Shown here: positions 1 through 5,967 of the stretch, in pieces
Layout of the letters: each line of letters opens with the position of its first letter
Numbering within the stretch: the stretch's first letter is position 1
Assembly (NCBI GenBank): GCA_017419325.1
Contig: JAFOLN010000337.1
Location: 1-6,412 of the forward strand
Length of the DNA stretch: 6,412 bases
From: Clostridia bacterium
GTDB taxonomy: Bacteria; Bacillota; Clostridia; Oscillospirales; RGIG577
Direction: 5' to 3'
Notes under the pieces: generated by a model
Told to the model about the DNA's origin: nothing
What the model saw: only the letters and a program-made list of their open reading frames with translations
Database searches by the model: none
Translations under genes and position numbers: made by a program

Positions 1-138
1 GACAGGTACATGATGAATGCGGCGCATAAATACTTCAATGTCACAAGCGAATTTATGCGCGACACCGATCACCAATGGGATTATTACAATGTCCCGGAGG
101 CAGAGGGCACAGGTTTTGCATTTGATGAGTTTAATTAA
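1..138 (+). CDS. C-terminal 45 residues of an unidentified protein, possibly an XRE-type HTH regulator
   Basis: The reading frame is open from the first base of the window and ends at TAA 136-138, so this is the 3' end of a gene that begins outside the window. The visible part contains the stretch AAHKYFNVTSEFMRDTD. This resembles the last helix of Cro/CI (XRE) helix-turn-helix domains, where a pattern such as 'A..FNVS.D.L...TD' is common. An acidic, aromatic tail ending in FDEFN follows. The resemblance covers only about 20 residues, so the family is a suggestion. That the frame is coding rests on its openness to the window edge and on the AT-rich non-coding stretch that starts right after the stop. 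No clear terminator separates it from glnN. Confidence 0.5.
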   Translation, partial: DRYMMNAAHKYFNVTSEFMRDTDHQWDYYNVPEAEGTGFAFDEFN

Positions 139-250
139 ACTTATTATATAAAACACTCAGGCGTTTATTATAAAAATACCCCGAGCATTTGGGAGAAAGG
201 AATAATCCATAAGGTCCCACCGAGCTTAAATGGATCACACGTGATTTTGT
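139..250 (+). promoter_or_regulatory. AT-rich structured leader upstream of glnN
   Basis: This gap holds no gene but has several structural elements. An imperfect stem pairs CTC 156-158 and GG 160-161 with CC 180-181 and GAG 183-185, with A/C mismatches between the blocks and a possible inner TTTA/TAAA stem (164-167/171-174). A second stem pairs ATCCAT 205-210 with ATGGAT 230-235, and AAG 211-213 can pair with CTT 225-227 inside it. ATCAC 234-238 and GTGAT 241-245 form a small inverted repeat. Possible -10 hexamers (TATATA 145-150 and TATAAA 147-152) follow a poor -35 (TTGATG 122-127). A purine run, GGGAGAAAGG (191-200), looks like a Shine-Dalgarno site but lies about 50 bases before the glnN start. 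No known riboswitch class was recognised. A regulatory role is inferred from the structure and from the need to control nitrogen assimilation. Confidence 0.35.
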
Positions 251-271
251 ATGAATAATAATGATTTTGTA
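242..271 (+). repeat. Short direct repeat at the glnN start (two copies of TGATTTTGTA)
   Basis: The 10-base sequence TGATTTTGTA occurs at 242-251 and again at 262-271. Each copy abuts or overlaps an in-frame ATG of glnN, at 251 and at 272. The copies are offset by 20 bases while the two ATGs are offset by 21. The repeat is directly visible. It may be a local duplication that created a second start, or chance in AT-rich sequence. Confidence 0.5.
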
Positions 272-2371
272 ATGGAGCGAGATTTCGCTTGCAATGTTTT
301 TCACGAAAGTATAATAAAGGAGCGTTTAAGCGCGCAGGCTTATTCCGAGTTCAGAAAAGCCATAGACGGAGGATATCAGCTTTCGCGCGAGGTCGCAGAC
401 GAGATCGCCCTTGTTATGAAGGAATGGGCGCTCGAAAGGGGAGCCACTCACTATACACACTGGTTCCAGCCTTTAAACGGCTCAACCGCAGAAAAGCACG
501 AGGCATTTCTTGCGGCGGAGCACGGCGGTCACGCAATTCTCGAATTTAACGGCAAGGTGCTTATAAAAGGCGAATCCGACGCCTCAAGCTTCCCGTCGGG
601 AGGTCTTCGCGCGACCTTCGAGGCACGCGGATATACGGCGTGGGATCCCACCTCGCCCACATTCTTAAAAGAGGACATGTCCGGCGTTACGCTCTGCATA
701 CCGACCACGTTCTTATCATACACGGGCGAAACGCTCGACGAAAAGACGCCTCTTCTTCGCTCAATGCAGGCCTTGAACGAACAGGCCGTAAAGCTTCTTC
801 ATATTCTGGGGCATGACGACGTAAACAAGGTCACTCCCAGCATAGGCGTTGAGCAAGAGTATTTCCTTATAGATTATAAAAAGTTCCTTGAGAGAAAAGA
901 CCTTGTTTTTGCGGGACGCACCCTCATAGGCTCGCGCCCGCCCAAGGGACAGGAGCTTGAGGACCACTACTACGGCGCGCTTTCCGAGCGCATTTCGTCC
1001 TATATGAAGGAGCTTGACATAGAGCTCTGGAAGATGGGCATACTTGCAAAGACGAAGCATAACGAGGTTGCGCCCGCACAGCACGAGCTTGCCCCCGTTT
1101 ACACCACCGCAAACATTGCCTCCGACCAGAATCAGCTCATCATGGAGACAATGCAGCGCGTGGCATACCGTCACGGTCTTGCGTGCCTGCTCCATGAAAA
1201 GCCCTTCTCATACATAAACGGCTCAGGCAAGCACAACAACTGGTCCATCGCCACCGATACGGGCAAAAATCTTCTGGCGCCCCCGAAAAACGGCGGCGAA
1301 CGTGATAACCTTGAGTTCCTGTTATTCATAGCGGCAATGGTTCGCGCCGTGGACGAATATGCGGGACTTTTAAGGCTGTCCGCGGCAAATACGGGCAACG
1401 ATCAGCGTCTCGGCGGCTTTGAGGCTCCGCCCGCCATAGTTTCAATGTTCCTCGGCGAAGATATCACGGGCAAGCTCATGGACATCGCAGGAGAGCTTTC
1501 AAACCAGCCCGCCCACAAGCAGAGCACGCTTACGGTGGGCGTTGGCGCGATACCCAATGTATCCGCCGACGACTCCGACAGAAACCGCACCTCTCCGTTT
1601 GCGTTCACGGGAAACAAGTTCGAGTTCCGCATGCTGGGCGCGTCCGCGCCCGTATCTTTCGCAACGACGATAATAAATACGATAGCCGCGGAATCCTTCG
1701 AGCTTATAGCCGAGCGTCTTAAAGGCTATGATGATATAGAAGCGGGCATACGCGAGATAATAAAGGACATATATAAGAAGCACAGCCGCGTTTTATTCAA
1801 CGGCAACGGCTATTCGCAGGAGTGGGTCGAAGAGGCAAGAAGAAGAGGCCTTCCCGAGATCACTAACATGGTGGACGCATCCAAGGTGGTCGTTGAAAGG
1901 AAAACGATAGCCATTTTCAAGCGCTACAACATATATCAGATGTCGGAGCTTGCCGCAAGATTTGATATAATGATAGAAAAATACTCAAAGGAAAAGATAA
2001 TCGAATCGCGCACCCTTGTTGACCTTGTGCGCCGTCAGATTGTGCCTGCGTCGCAGAAGTATTTGAGGGAGATATCGGAGACGCTGGCCGCCGTAAGCGC
2101 TATAAACAGCGACGCAGCGGAGAACCTGTCCATACAGTTCAAGGTTGTCTCCACGCGCATAAACGCTTTAAACGAGGCCGTATACACCTTAAGGCAGGAT
2201 CTTAAGAAGATACTCGGACGCGAGTTCACCTTTGACAACGCCTGCTACTACCGCGACGTTATATGCCGCGATATGGACGAGGTAAGAAAATACTGCGATT
2301 CGCTGGAGCGCATCGTTTCGGAGGAGCTCTGGCCCATCCCCACTTATGCGGAGCTTTTATTCAACGTATGA
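251..2371 (+). CDS. glnN: Glutamine synthetase, type III (GlnN)
   Basis: Makes glutamine from glutamate, ammonia and ATP in the cytoplasm, the entry point of nitrogen assimilation. The 706-residue length fits GSIII (about 700-730 residues), far longer than GSI or GSII. GSIII landmarks appear in order: THYTHWFQP (67-74) followed by TAEKHEAF; DASSFPSGGLR (110-120) and FEARGYTAWD (123-132); the metal-binding GVEQEYFLID (199-208); KTKHNEVAP (267-275); the ATP-site loop NGSGKHNNWS (323-332); and DRNRTSPFAFTGNKFEFRM (443-461). The helical C-terminal region typical of the class is present. No frameshift or missing key residue was seen. The start is uncertain: ATG 251 and ATG 272 are both in frame, and neither has a good Shine-Dalgarno site. 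TGA at 242-244 blocks a longer frame. Homologues start shortly before a motif like NVF..S..KERL, which fits either ATG. Probably transcribed on its own or with the downstream cluster. Confidence 0.96.
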   Translation: MNNNDFVMERDFACNVFHESIIKERLSAQAYSEFRKAIDGGYQLSREVADEIALVMKEWALERGATHYTHWFQPLNGSTAEKHEAFLAAEHGGHAILEFNGKVLIKGESDASSFPSGGLRATFEARGYTAWDPTSPTFLKEDMSGVTLCIPTTFLSYTGETLDEKTPLLRSMQALNEQAVKLLHILGHDDVNKVTPSIGVEQEYFLIDYKKFLERKDLVFAGRTLIGSRPPKGQELEDHYYGALSERISSYMKELDIELWKMGILAKTKHNEVAPAQHELAPVYTTANIASDQNQLIMETMQRVAYRHGLACLLHEKPFSYINGSGKHNNWSIATDTGKNLLAPPKNGGERDNLEFLLFIAAMVRAVDEYAGLLRLSAANTGNDQRLGGFEAPPAIVSMFLGEDITGKLMDIAGELSNQPAHKQSTLTVGVGAIPNVSADDSDRNRTSPFAFTGNKFEFRMLGASAPVSFATTIINTIAAESFELIAERLKGYDDIEAGIREIIKDIYKKHSRVLFNGNGYSQEWVEEARRRGLPEITNMVDASKVVVERKTIAIFKRYNIYQMSELAARFDIMIEKYSKEKIIESRTLVDLVRRQIVPASQKYLREISETLAAVSAINSDAAENLSIQFKVVSTRINALNEAVYTLRQDLKKILGREFTFDNACYYRDVICRDMDEVRKYCDSLERIVSEELWPIPTYAELLFNV

Positions 2372-2437
2372 CCGCTTTTCGCATAAAACAGCGCAGTACT
2401 CCATAATATTTATTAAAAACATCGGGAGGCTTATTCT

Positions 2438-4090
2438 TTGAACCAAAGACGATCCGGTCTTACGAACACCCAGAGTTCGTTTATGCACGGCGCGATGATC
2501 CTGATCGCCGCGAACGTCATCGTAAAGATAATCGGCGCGCTCTTCAAAGTGCCGCTTACAAATTTAATAGGCAGCGAAGGTATGGGATATTTTCAGACTG
2601 CGTACAGCATATATCAGATGCTTTTCGTGCTGTCGACAGCCGGACTGCCTGTGGCCATATCGAAGATGGTTTCGGAGAACGCCGCGCTGGGCAGATGGGC
2701 TGATGTTAAGCGCATATTCAACGTCTCGCTCCTCGTTTTTATGGCCGTGGGACTTGCCGCGTCGCTTATAATGTTCTTCGGAGCCGACGCCTTCTCAAAG
2801 GCGGCAAACAACGACAAGGCGATGACCTGCGTGCTCGTGATATCGCCCGCGATATTCTTCGTTGCCATAATGTCCACGTTCAGAGGCTTCTTCCAGGGCC
2901 TTTCAAACATGATACCCACCGCCATGTCACAGGTGGTGGAGGCGGCCGCAAAGCTTATAATCGGCTTCCTTGCCGCCTATATGATAATAAAGGCGGGACT
3001 CGGCATTGATATCGCGGCTTCCGGCGCCGTTACGGGCATAACCGTCGGAAGCATACTCGGTGCGATTCTCATGTGGGTATACTACAAGCGCTCCGCCCGC
3101 GTGCGTGAGATAAAGACGCTTTCAAAGGGGCAGACGGCAAGACCCAAAAAAGCTATATTCAAGCAGCTTTTAAAAATAGCCATCCCCGTAACGATAGGCG
3201 CGTCGGTCATAAGCATAACGAACCTTATAGACCTGCTTCTCGTTATGAACCGTCTCGGCGACGCAGGCTTTACGCAGGCTCAGGCAAACTCGCTCTACGG
3301 CACGTATACGGCGATGGCGGTAACGCTCTTTAACCTGCCGCCCTCCATAGTCGTGAGCCTTAGCATAAGCATTATACCGATAATCTCTGCCGCATATGCC
3401 GTAAAGGACAGGGTGAAGCTTCATTCCACCATTGGCTCCGGTCTTCGCATCGGCATGCTTATAGCAATGCCCTGCGCCATAGGCCTTGCCTCCATGAGCA
3501 AGCCAATCTTAAGCCTCATATTCTTTACGCGCCCCGATGAGGTGGAGATAGCGTCTCCGCTGCTTACGTCTCTGGGCGCGGGCGTACTGTTCGTGTGCAT
3601 GGTGTCCATAACGAACTCCATGCTCCAGGCGATAAGCCGCCCAAACATACCGGTATTCACCATGCTCTGCGGCGGCGTTGTAAAGCTTGTAACGAACTAT
3701 TTCCTTGTGGGCACCCCGTCCATAAACATAAACGGCGCGCCGATAGGCACGACGCTATGCTATGCGACGATAACGATACTGAACTTTATAATGCTTTTTA
3801 AAACGACGCATATACGTCCCAACTTCTTAAATATGCTCATAAAGCCGCTTGTAAGCGCGGCGGCCATGGGCGTGGGCGCGGTGGTCTGCTACAATGTGCT
3901 GTCAGGGATAATAAATCCGCATATTGCAACGCTTGCGGCGATAGTTATAGCCGCGTTCATATACTTTTTCATGCTCGTTGCGCTCCGGGGCTTTATCCGT
4001 GAGGATATGCTTCTTATGCCCAAGGGCAAAAAGCTTGTTTCCATAATGGAAAGATTCGGTTGGATAAAAAGAGAAAGGATATCGAAATAA
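2438..4090 (+). CDS. MOP-superfamily polysaccharide/lipid II flippase-like membrane protein (SpoVB/YtgP/YabM family)
   Basis: A 550-residue integral membrane protein made largely of hydrophobic helices, about 14 by eye, as in MATE/MOP exporters of the MurJ-SpoVB-YtgP branch. Members move lipid-linked wall precursors across the cytoplasmic membrane; SpoVB acts in spore cortex synthesis. Family hallmarks are FKVPLTNLIGSEGMGYFQ (36-53), the Y..Y...F..ST.GLPVAISK stretch (56-76), RGFFQGLSNMIPTAMSQVVE (149-168), and LFNLPPSIVVSLSISIIPIISAAY (297-320, hydrophobic). A basic loop at 217-239 and a lysine/arginine-rich tail suggest cytoplasmic segments. The start is TTG 2438, supported by GGGAGG (2424-2429) eight bases upstream; the next ATG (2483) has no such site. 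The following gene, mazG, overlaps its stop, the same order as B. subtilis yabM-yabN, so YabM is the likeliest positional counterpart. Sequence alone does not separate SpoVB, YabM and MurJ-type roles. Confidence 0.9.
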   Translation: MNQRRSGLTNTQSSFMHGAMILIAANVIVKIIGALFKVPLTNLIGSEGMGYFQTAYSIYQMLFVLSTAGLPVAISKMVSENAALGRWADVKRIFNVSLLVFMAVGLAASLIMFFGADAFSKAANNDKAMTCVLVISPAIFFVAIMSTFRGFFQGLSNMIPTAMSQVVEAAAKLIIGFLAAYMIIKAGLGIDIAASGAVTGITVGSILGAILMWVYYKRSARVREIKTLSKGQTARPKKAIFKQLLKIAIPVTIGASVISITNLIDLLLVMNRLGDAGFTQAQANSLYGTYTAMAVTLFNLPPSIVVSLSISIIPIISAAYAVKDRVKLHSTIGSGLRIGMLIAMPCAIGLASMSKPILSLIFFTRPDEVEIASPLLTSLGAGVLFVCMVSITNSMLQAISRPNIPVFTMLCGGVVKLVTNYFLVGTPSININGAPIGTTLCYATITILNFIMLFKTTHIRPNFLNMLIKPLVSAAAMGVGAVVCYNVLSGIINPHIATLAAIVIAAFIYFFMLVALRGFIREDMLLMPKGKKLVSIMERFGWIKRERISK

Positions 4091-4884
4091 TGGTTGACTT
4101 TGAGCAAAAAAACACATATAATTTTGCTGACCTGCTAAAGATAATGGAAATTCTCAGAAAGCACTGTCCCTGGGACCGTGAGCAGACCCACGATTCGATA
4201 AAGAGCAACTTTATCGAGGAGACGTACGAGGTCATAGACGCGATAGAGGAGAGAAGCTGCGAGCATTTGAAGGAAGAGCTTGGCGATGTGCTCCTTCAGG
4301 TCGTATTCCATACAGAGATGGCAAAAGAGGAAGGCAAGTTCGTCATGGACGACGTAACAACGGGCATATGCGAAAAGCTTATACGCCGACATCCTCACAT
4401 ATTCTCCGATGTTAAGGCAGACAGCTCCGACGAGGTTCTCGACAACTGGGCAAAGATAAAGAAGCAGGAAAAAGCCCAGAAGAGCCAGTCTGACGTTATG
4501 GTCGGCATCGCAAAAAGCCTGCCGTCTCCCATGTACGCCTATAAGATTCAGAAGGAGGCCGCAAAGGTCGGCTTTGACTTTGAAACTGACGAGGACGCGC
4601 TCTCAAAGCTCAGAGAAGAGGTGGACGAGCTTTCCGAGGCGTTAAAGAGCGGCGACGCCGACGCCATTGCCGACGAGGGCGGCGACGTTATGTTCGCCTG
4701 CATAAACCTTTTAAGGCGTCACAAGGTGGACCCGGAGCTTTCTTTGATGGGCTCCAATAAAAAATTCATAAGTCGTTATTTATATATTGAAAAGCAGGCA
4801 AAAATACGTTATAATATGAATATTGACAAGTTAAGCCTTGATCAAATGGACGAGCTTTGGAATGAATCAAAAAACGAGGCTTAA
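4090..4884 (+). CDS. mazG: MazG nucleoside triphosphate pyrophosphohydrolase
   Basis: Hydrolyses NTPs and dNTPs to the monophosphate and pyrophosphate, which suggests cleaning of the nucleotide pool. The protein is 264 residues, nearly the length of E. coli MazG (263), with two tandem MazG domains. In domain 1 the metal-binding pattern is EETYE (43-47) plus ELGD (63-66), preceded by CPWDREQTH (26-34). In domain 2 it is EEVDE (176-180) plus EGGD (196-199), followed by NKKFISRYLYIE (223-234). The ATG at 4090 overlaps the upstream stop as TAATG, which implies translational coupling. AAAGGA (4074-4079) lies ten bases before it. An in-frame TTG at 4060 would extend the protein by ten residues into the flippase coding region and has no ribosome binding site, so I rejected it. 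B. subtilis YabN carries an N-terminal tetrapyrrole methylase domain fused to MazG; that domain is absent here. The AT-rich 3' end also contains a promoter. Confidence 0.95.
   Translation: MVDFEQKNTYNFADLLKIMEILRKHCPWDREQTHDSIKSNFIEETYEVIDAIEERSCEHLKEELGDVLLQVVFHTEMAKEEGKFVMDDVTTGICEKLIRRHPHIFSDVKADSSDEVLDNWAKIKKQEKAQKSQSDVMVGIAKSLPSPMYAYKIQKEAAKVGFDFETDEDALSKLREEVDELSEALKSGDADAIADEGGDVMFACINLLRRHKVDPELSLMGSNKKFISRYLYIEKQAKIRYNMNIDKLSLDQMDELWNESKNEA
4787..4815 (+). promoter_or_regulatory. Sigma-A-type promoter inside the mazG 3' end, probably for hup
   Basis: TTGAAA (4787-4792) matches five of six bases of the -35 consensus. It is separated by exactly 17 bases from a perfect -10, TATAAT (4810-4815). 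Transcription would start near 4822, giving a leader of roughly 120 bases before the hup ATG. The surrounding stretch is clearly more AT-rich than the rest of mazG although it encodes conserved MazG residues. A highly expressed gene such as hup needs a stronger promoter than its operon partners, which fits. A weaker alternative -10 (TATAAA 4904-4909) lies nearer hup but has no good -35. Confidence 0.75.
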
Positions 4885-4940
4885 ACTGCTGTTCGGTATT
4901 CACTATAAAGAGAGAAAAAATAAAACATTTGGAGGTTATC

Positions 4941-5213
4941 ATGAACAAAAGCACTTTAATTGCTACTGTTGCACAGAAATCAGGTTTTTCCAAGAAGGAC
5001 GCGGAACTCGCTGTTAATTCGGTACTCGACGTTATCACTGAGGCGCTTAAAGAGGGCGAAAAGGTACAGATCATCGGCTTTGGTACGTTTGAGGTTAAGG
5101 AACGTCCCGCACGCAAGGGCAAAAACCCGCAGACCGGCGCAACAATAGACATCCCGGCATCTAAGGCTCCCGTTTTCAAGGCAGGCAAGGCTCTTAAAGA
5201 TACCATCGCATAA
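4941..5213 (+). CDS. hup: HU family DNA-binding protein
   Basis: A 90-residue histone-like protein that dimerises, bends and compacts DNA in the nucleoid. The N-terminal helices (MNKSTLIATVAQKSGFSKKD) form the dimerisation half. The signature GFGTFEVKERPARKGKNPQT (46-65) starts the DNA-binding arm, and the proline-containing tip is visible at 63-72 (NPQTGATIDI). The C-terminus AGKALKDTIA is standard. Length and sequence are typical, with no insertion or tail. The start is ATG 4941 with GGAGG (4931-4935) six bases upstream; an in-frame TTG at 4929 overlaps that site and is rejected. Isoleucine codons are mainly ATC (five of seven), unlike the ATA-rich neighbours, a sign of selection for high expression. 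It is probably transcribed from the promoter within mazG and ends at a strong terminator. HU between mazG and the S4 gene is, from recall, a common clostridial arrangement. Confidence 0.97.
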   Translation: MNKSTLIATVAQKSGFSKKDAELAVNSVLDVITEALKEGEKVQIIGFGTFEVKERPARKGKNPQTGATIDIPASKAPVFKAGKALKDTIA

Positions 5214-5231
5214 CTTTTCATCCCGCAGACA

Positions 5232-5267
5232 ATAGCTTCTGTTTTTTATAAACAGAAGCTATCTTTT
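5232..5267 (+). terminator. Intrinsic terminator after hup
   Basis: A perfect 13-bp stem (5232-5244 paired with 5250-5262) closes a five-base loop TTTAT and is followed by CTTTT. It begins 18 bases after the hup stop. The stem is long but AT-rich at both ends, and the T-run is short (four), so some read-through into rqcP is plausible. Confidence 0.85.
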
Positions 5268-5294
5268 GTATATGTTGTTTTTGAAAGGAACGCT

Positions 5295-5537
5295 ATGAGA
5301 CTTGATAAATTCTTAAAGGTATCGCGCCTTATAAAGCGGCGCACCGTTGCAAACGAGGCCTGCGACGCGGGGCGCGTCATCGTAAACGGGAAGCCTGCCA
5401 AGGCTTCATACGATGTAAAAACAGGCGATATCATAGAAATAGGCTTCGGACAGAAAAACCTTAAGGTAAGAGTCACCGACATAAAAGAGACAGTAAGAAA
5501 GGACGACGCTCAGACGATGTATGAGGTCGTGGTATAA
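5295..5537 (+). CDS. rqcP: S4-domain RNA-binding protein RqcP (YabO, Hsp15-like)
   Basis: An 80-residue protein that is almost entirely one S4 RNA-binding domain. It begins MRLDKFLKVSRLIKRRTVAN, which is nearly identical to my recollection of B. subtilis YabO, and continues with NGKPAKASYDVKTGD (31-45) and FGQKNLKVRV (51-60). RqcP binds stalled 50S-peptidyl-tRNA complexes and works with RqcH in adding alanine tails during ribosome-associated quality control. The start is ATG 5295 with AAAGGAA (5284-5290) four bases upstream. The gene begins only 27 bases after the hup terminator and no separate promoter is evident between them, so expression may rely on read-through. In B. subtilis yabO follows yabN; here hup sits between the two. 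The usual downstream partners yabP, yabQ and divIC are missing. Slightly shorter than YabO (about 86 residues) at the C-terminus. Confidence 0.95.
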   Translation: MRLDKFLKVSRLIKRRTVANEACDAGRVIVNGKPAKASYDVKTGDIIEIGFGQKNLKVRVTDIKETVRKDDAQTMYEVVV

Positions 5538-5541
5538 ACAC

Positions 5542-5568
5542 AGCCGCCTTCGGGCGGCTTGTTTTTTT
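5542..5568 (+). terminator. Intrinsic terminator after rqcP (UUCG tetraloop)
   Basis: AGCCGCC (5542-5548) and GGCGGCT (5553-5559) form a 7-bp GC-rich stem closed by the very stable TTCG tetraloop. A run of seven T follows at 5562-5568. It begins four bases after the rqcP stop and is a textbook strong terminator. Confidence 0.95.
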
Positions 5569-5571
5569 ACG

Positions 5572-5592
5572 ACACGCTTTTCGTGTTTTTTT
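5572..5592 (+). terminator. Second, tandem intrinsic terminator
   Basis: ACACG (5572-5576) pairs with CGTGT (5582-5586) around the loop CTTTT, and seven T run from 5586 to 5592. The stem is short (5 bp, with one possible extra G-T pair), so it is weaker than the terminator 13 bases upstream. It would act as a backup that keeps transcription out of the spoIIA operon. Confidence 0.65.
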
Positions 5593-5605
5593 CCCTCCGG
5601 CGTAA

Positions 5606-5611
5606 TATAAT
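5606..5611 (+). promoter_or_regulatory. Candidate -10 element for the spoIIA operon
   Basis: A perfect TATAAT lies 33 bases before the spoIIAA start, between the tandem terminators and the ribosome binding site, so transcription would start near 5618. At a spacing of 16-19 bases no good -35 is present; the bases there belong to the second terminator. In Bacillus this operon uses sigma H with Spo0A~P, but I see no convincing sigma H -35 (AGGA-type) or -10 (GAAT-type). TTCGTTA (5616-5622) matches five of seven bases of a reverse 0A box, which is weak. The operon does need a promoter here because it follows two terminators. Confidence 0.4.
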
Positions 5612-5644
5612 CACCTTCGTTAAATGCTTTTCGGAGGTGGTCAG

Positions 5645-5950
5645 ATGCATATAACCTACTCATATAAAGGCGGCGAGCTTACCGTATTCCTTACGGGCGA
5701 GCTCGATCACCACACCGCGAAGGCGGCGAGGGACGCCATTGACGACATAGTTTCCTTGCGTCCCGTAAGTACGCTTGTTTTAAACCTGGACGGTCTGGGG
5801 TTTATGGACAGCTCCGGCATCGGTCTTGTGCTTGGGCGGTACAAGCTTTTAAGCGAGACCGGAGCAAAGCTTGAGCTGTCCGTAAAGAATGCCGCCATTC
5901 GGCGCATCTTTGAGATGTCGGGCGTAAACAGGCTTATAAGCATTAAATAA
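5645..5950 (+). CDS. spoIIAA: Anti-sigma F factor antagonist SpoIIAA
   Basis: A 101-residue STAS-domain anti-anti-sigma factor. When unphosphorylated it binds SpoIIAB and frees sigma F in the forespore; SpoIIAB phosphorylates and inactivates it, and SpoIIE reverses this. LTGELDHHTA (16-25) and FMDSSGIGLVLGRYK (53-67) match the Bacillus protein as I recall it. Ser56, the first serine of DSSG, corresponds to the phosphorylated Ser58. The C-terminal part has RRIFEMSGVNRLI, also conserved. The protein ends about 15 residues earlier than B. subtilis SpoIIAA (117 residues), so the last tail is shortened. The start is ATG 5645 with GGAGGT (5633-5638) six bases upstream; the in-frame ATG 5624 lies before that site and is rejected. 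It is the first gene of an operon, with spoIIAB 17 bases downstream. Confidence 0.96.
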   Translation: MHITYSYKGGELTVFLTGELDHHTAKAARDAIDDIVSLRPVSTLVLNLDGLGFMDSSGIGLVLGRYKLLSETGAKLELSVKNAAIRRIFEMSGVNRLISIK

Positions 5951-5967
5951 GGGGAGGGATACATAAA

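Noticed and set aside
209..229. Leader peptide starting at ATA 209 after the GGGAGAAAGG run
   Set aside because: It needs a non-standard start codon and stops after six codons at TAA 227-229, so there is no positive evidence for translation.
761..1195. 144-codon open frame on the - strand inside glnN
   Set aside because: It lies wholly opposite a conserved glnN region, has no recognisable domain and its composition is that of a complementary-strand shadow.
2372..2437. Promoter or terminator between glnN and the flippase gene
   Set aside because: CATAAT (2402-2407) resembles a -10 but lacks a -35, and no stem with a T-run is present. Only the ribosome binding site at 2424-2429 is convincing.
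4060..4092. TTG 4060 as the mazG start
   Set aside because: It has no ribosome binding site and lies inside the flippase coding region. ATG 4090 has AAAGGA upstream and gives the standard MazG N-terminus.
4823..4828. Perfect TTGACA as a second -35 before hup
   Set aside because: No -10-like hexamer lies 16-18 bases downstream (4845-4851 reads about AATGGAC). TCAAAT at 4842 is only 13 bases away, so it does not form a promoter by itself.
5624..5644. ATG 5624 as the spoIIAA start
   Set aside because: It would place the strong GGAGGT site inside the coding region and add seven residues not found in the family. ATG 5645 has ideal spacing.
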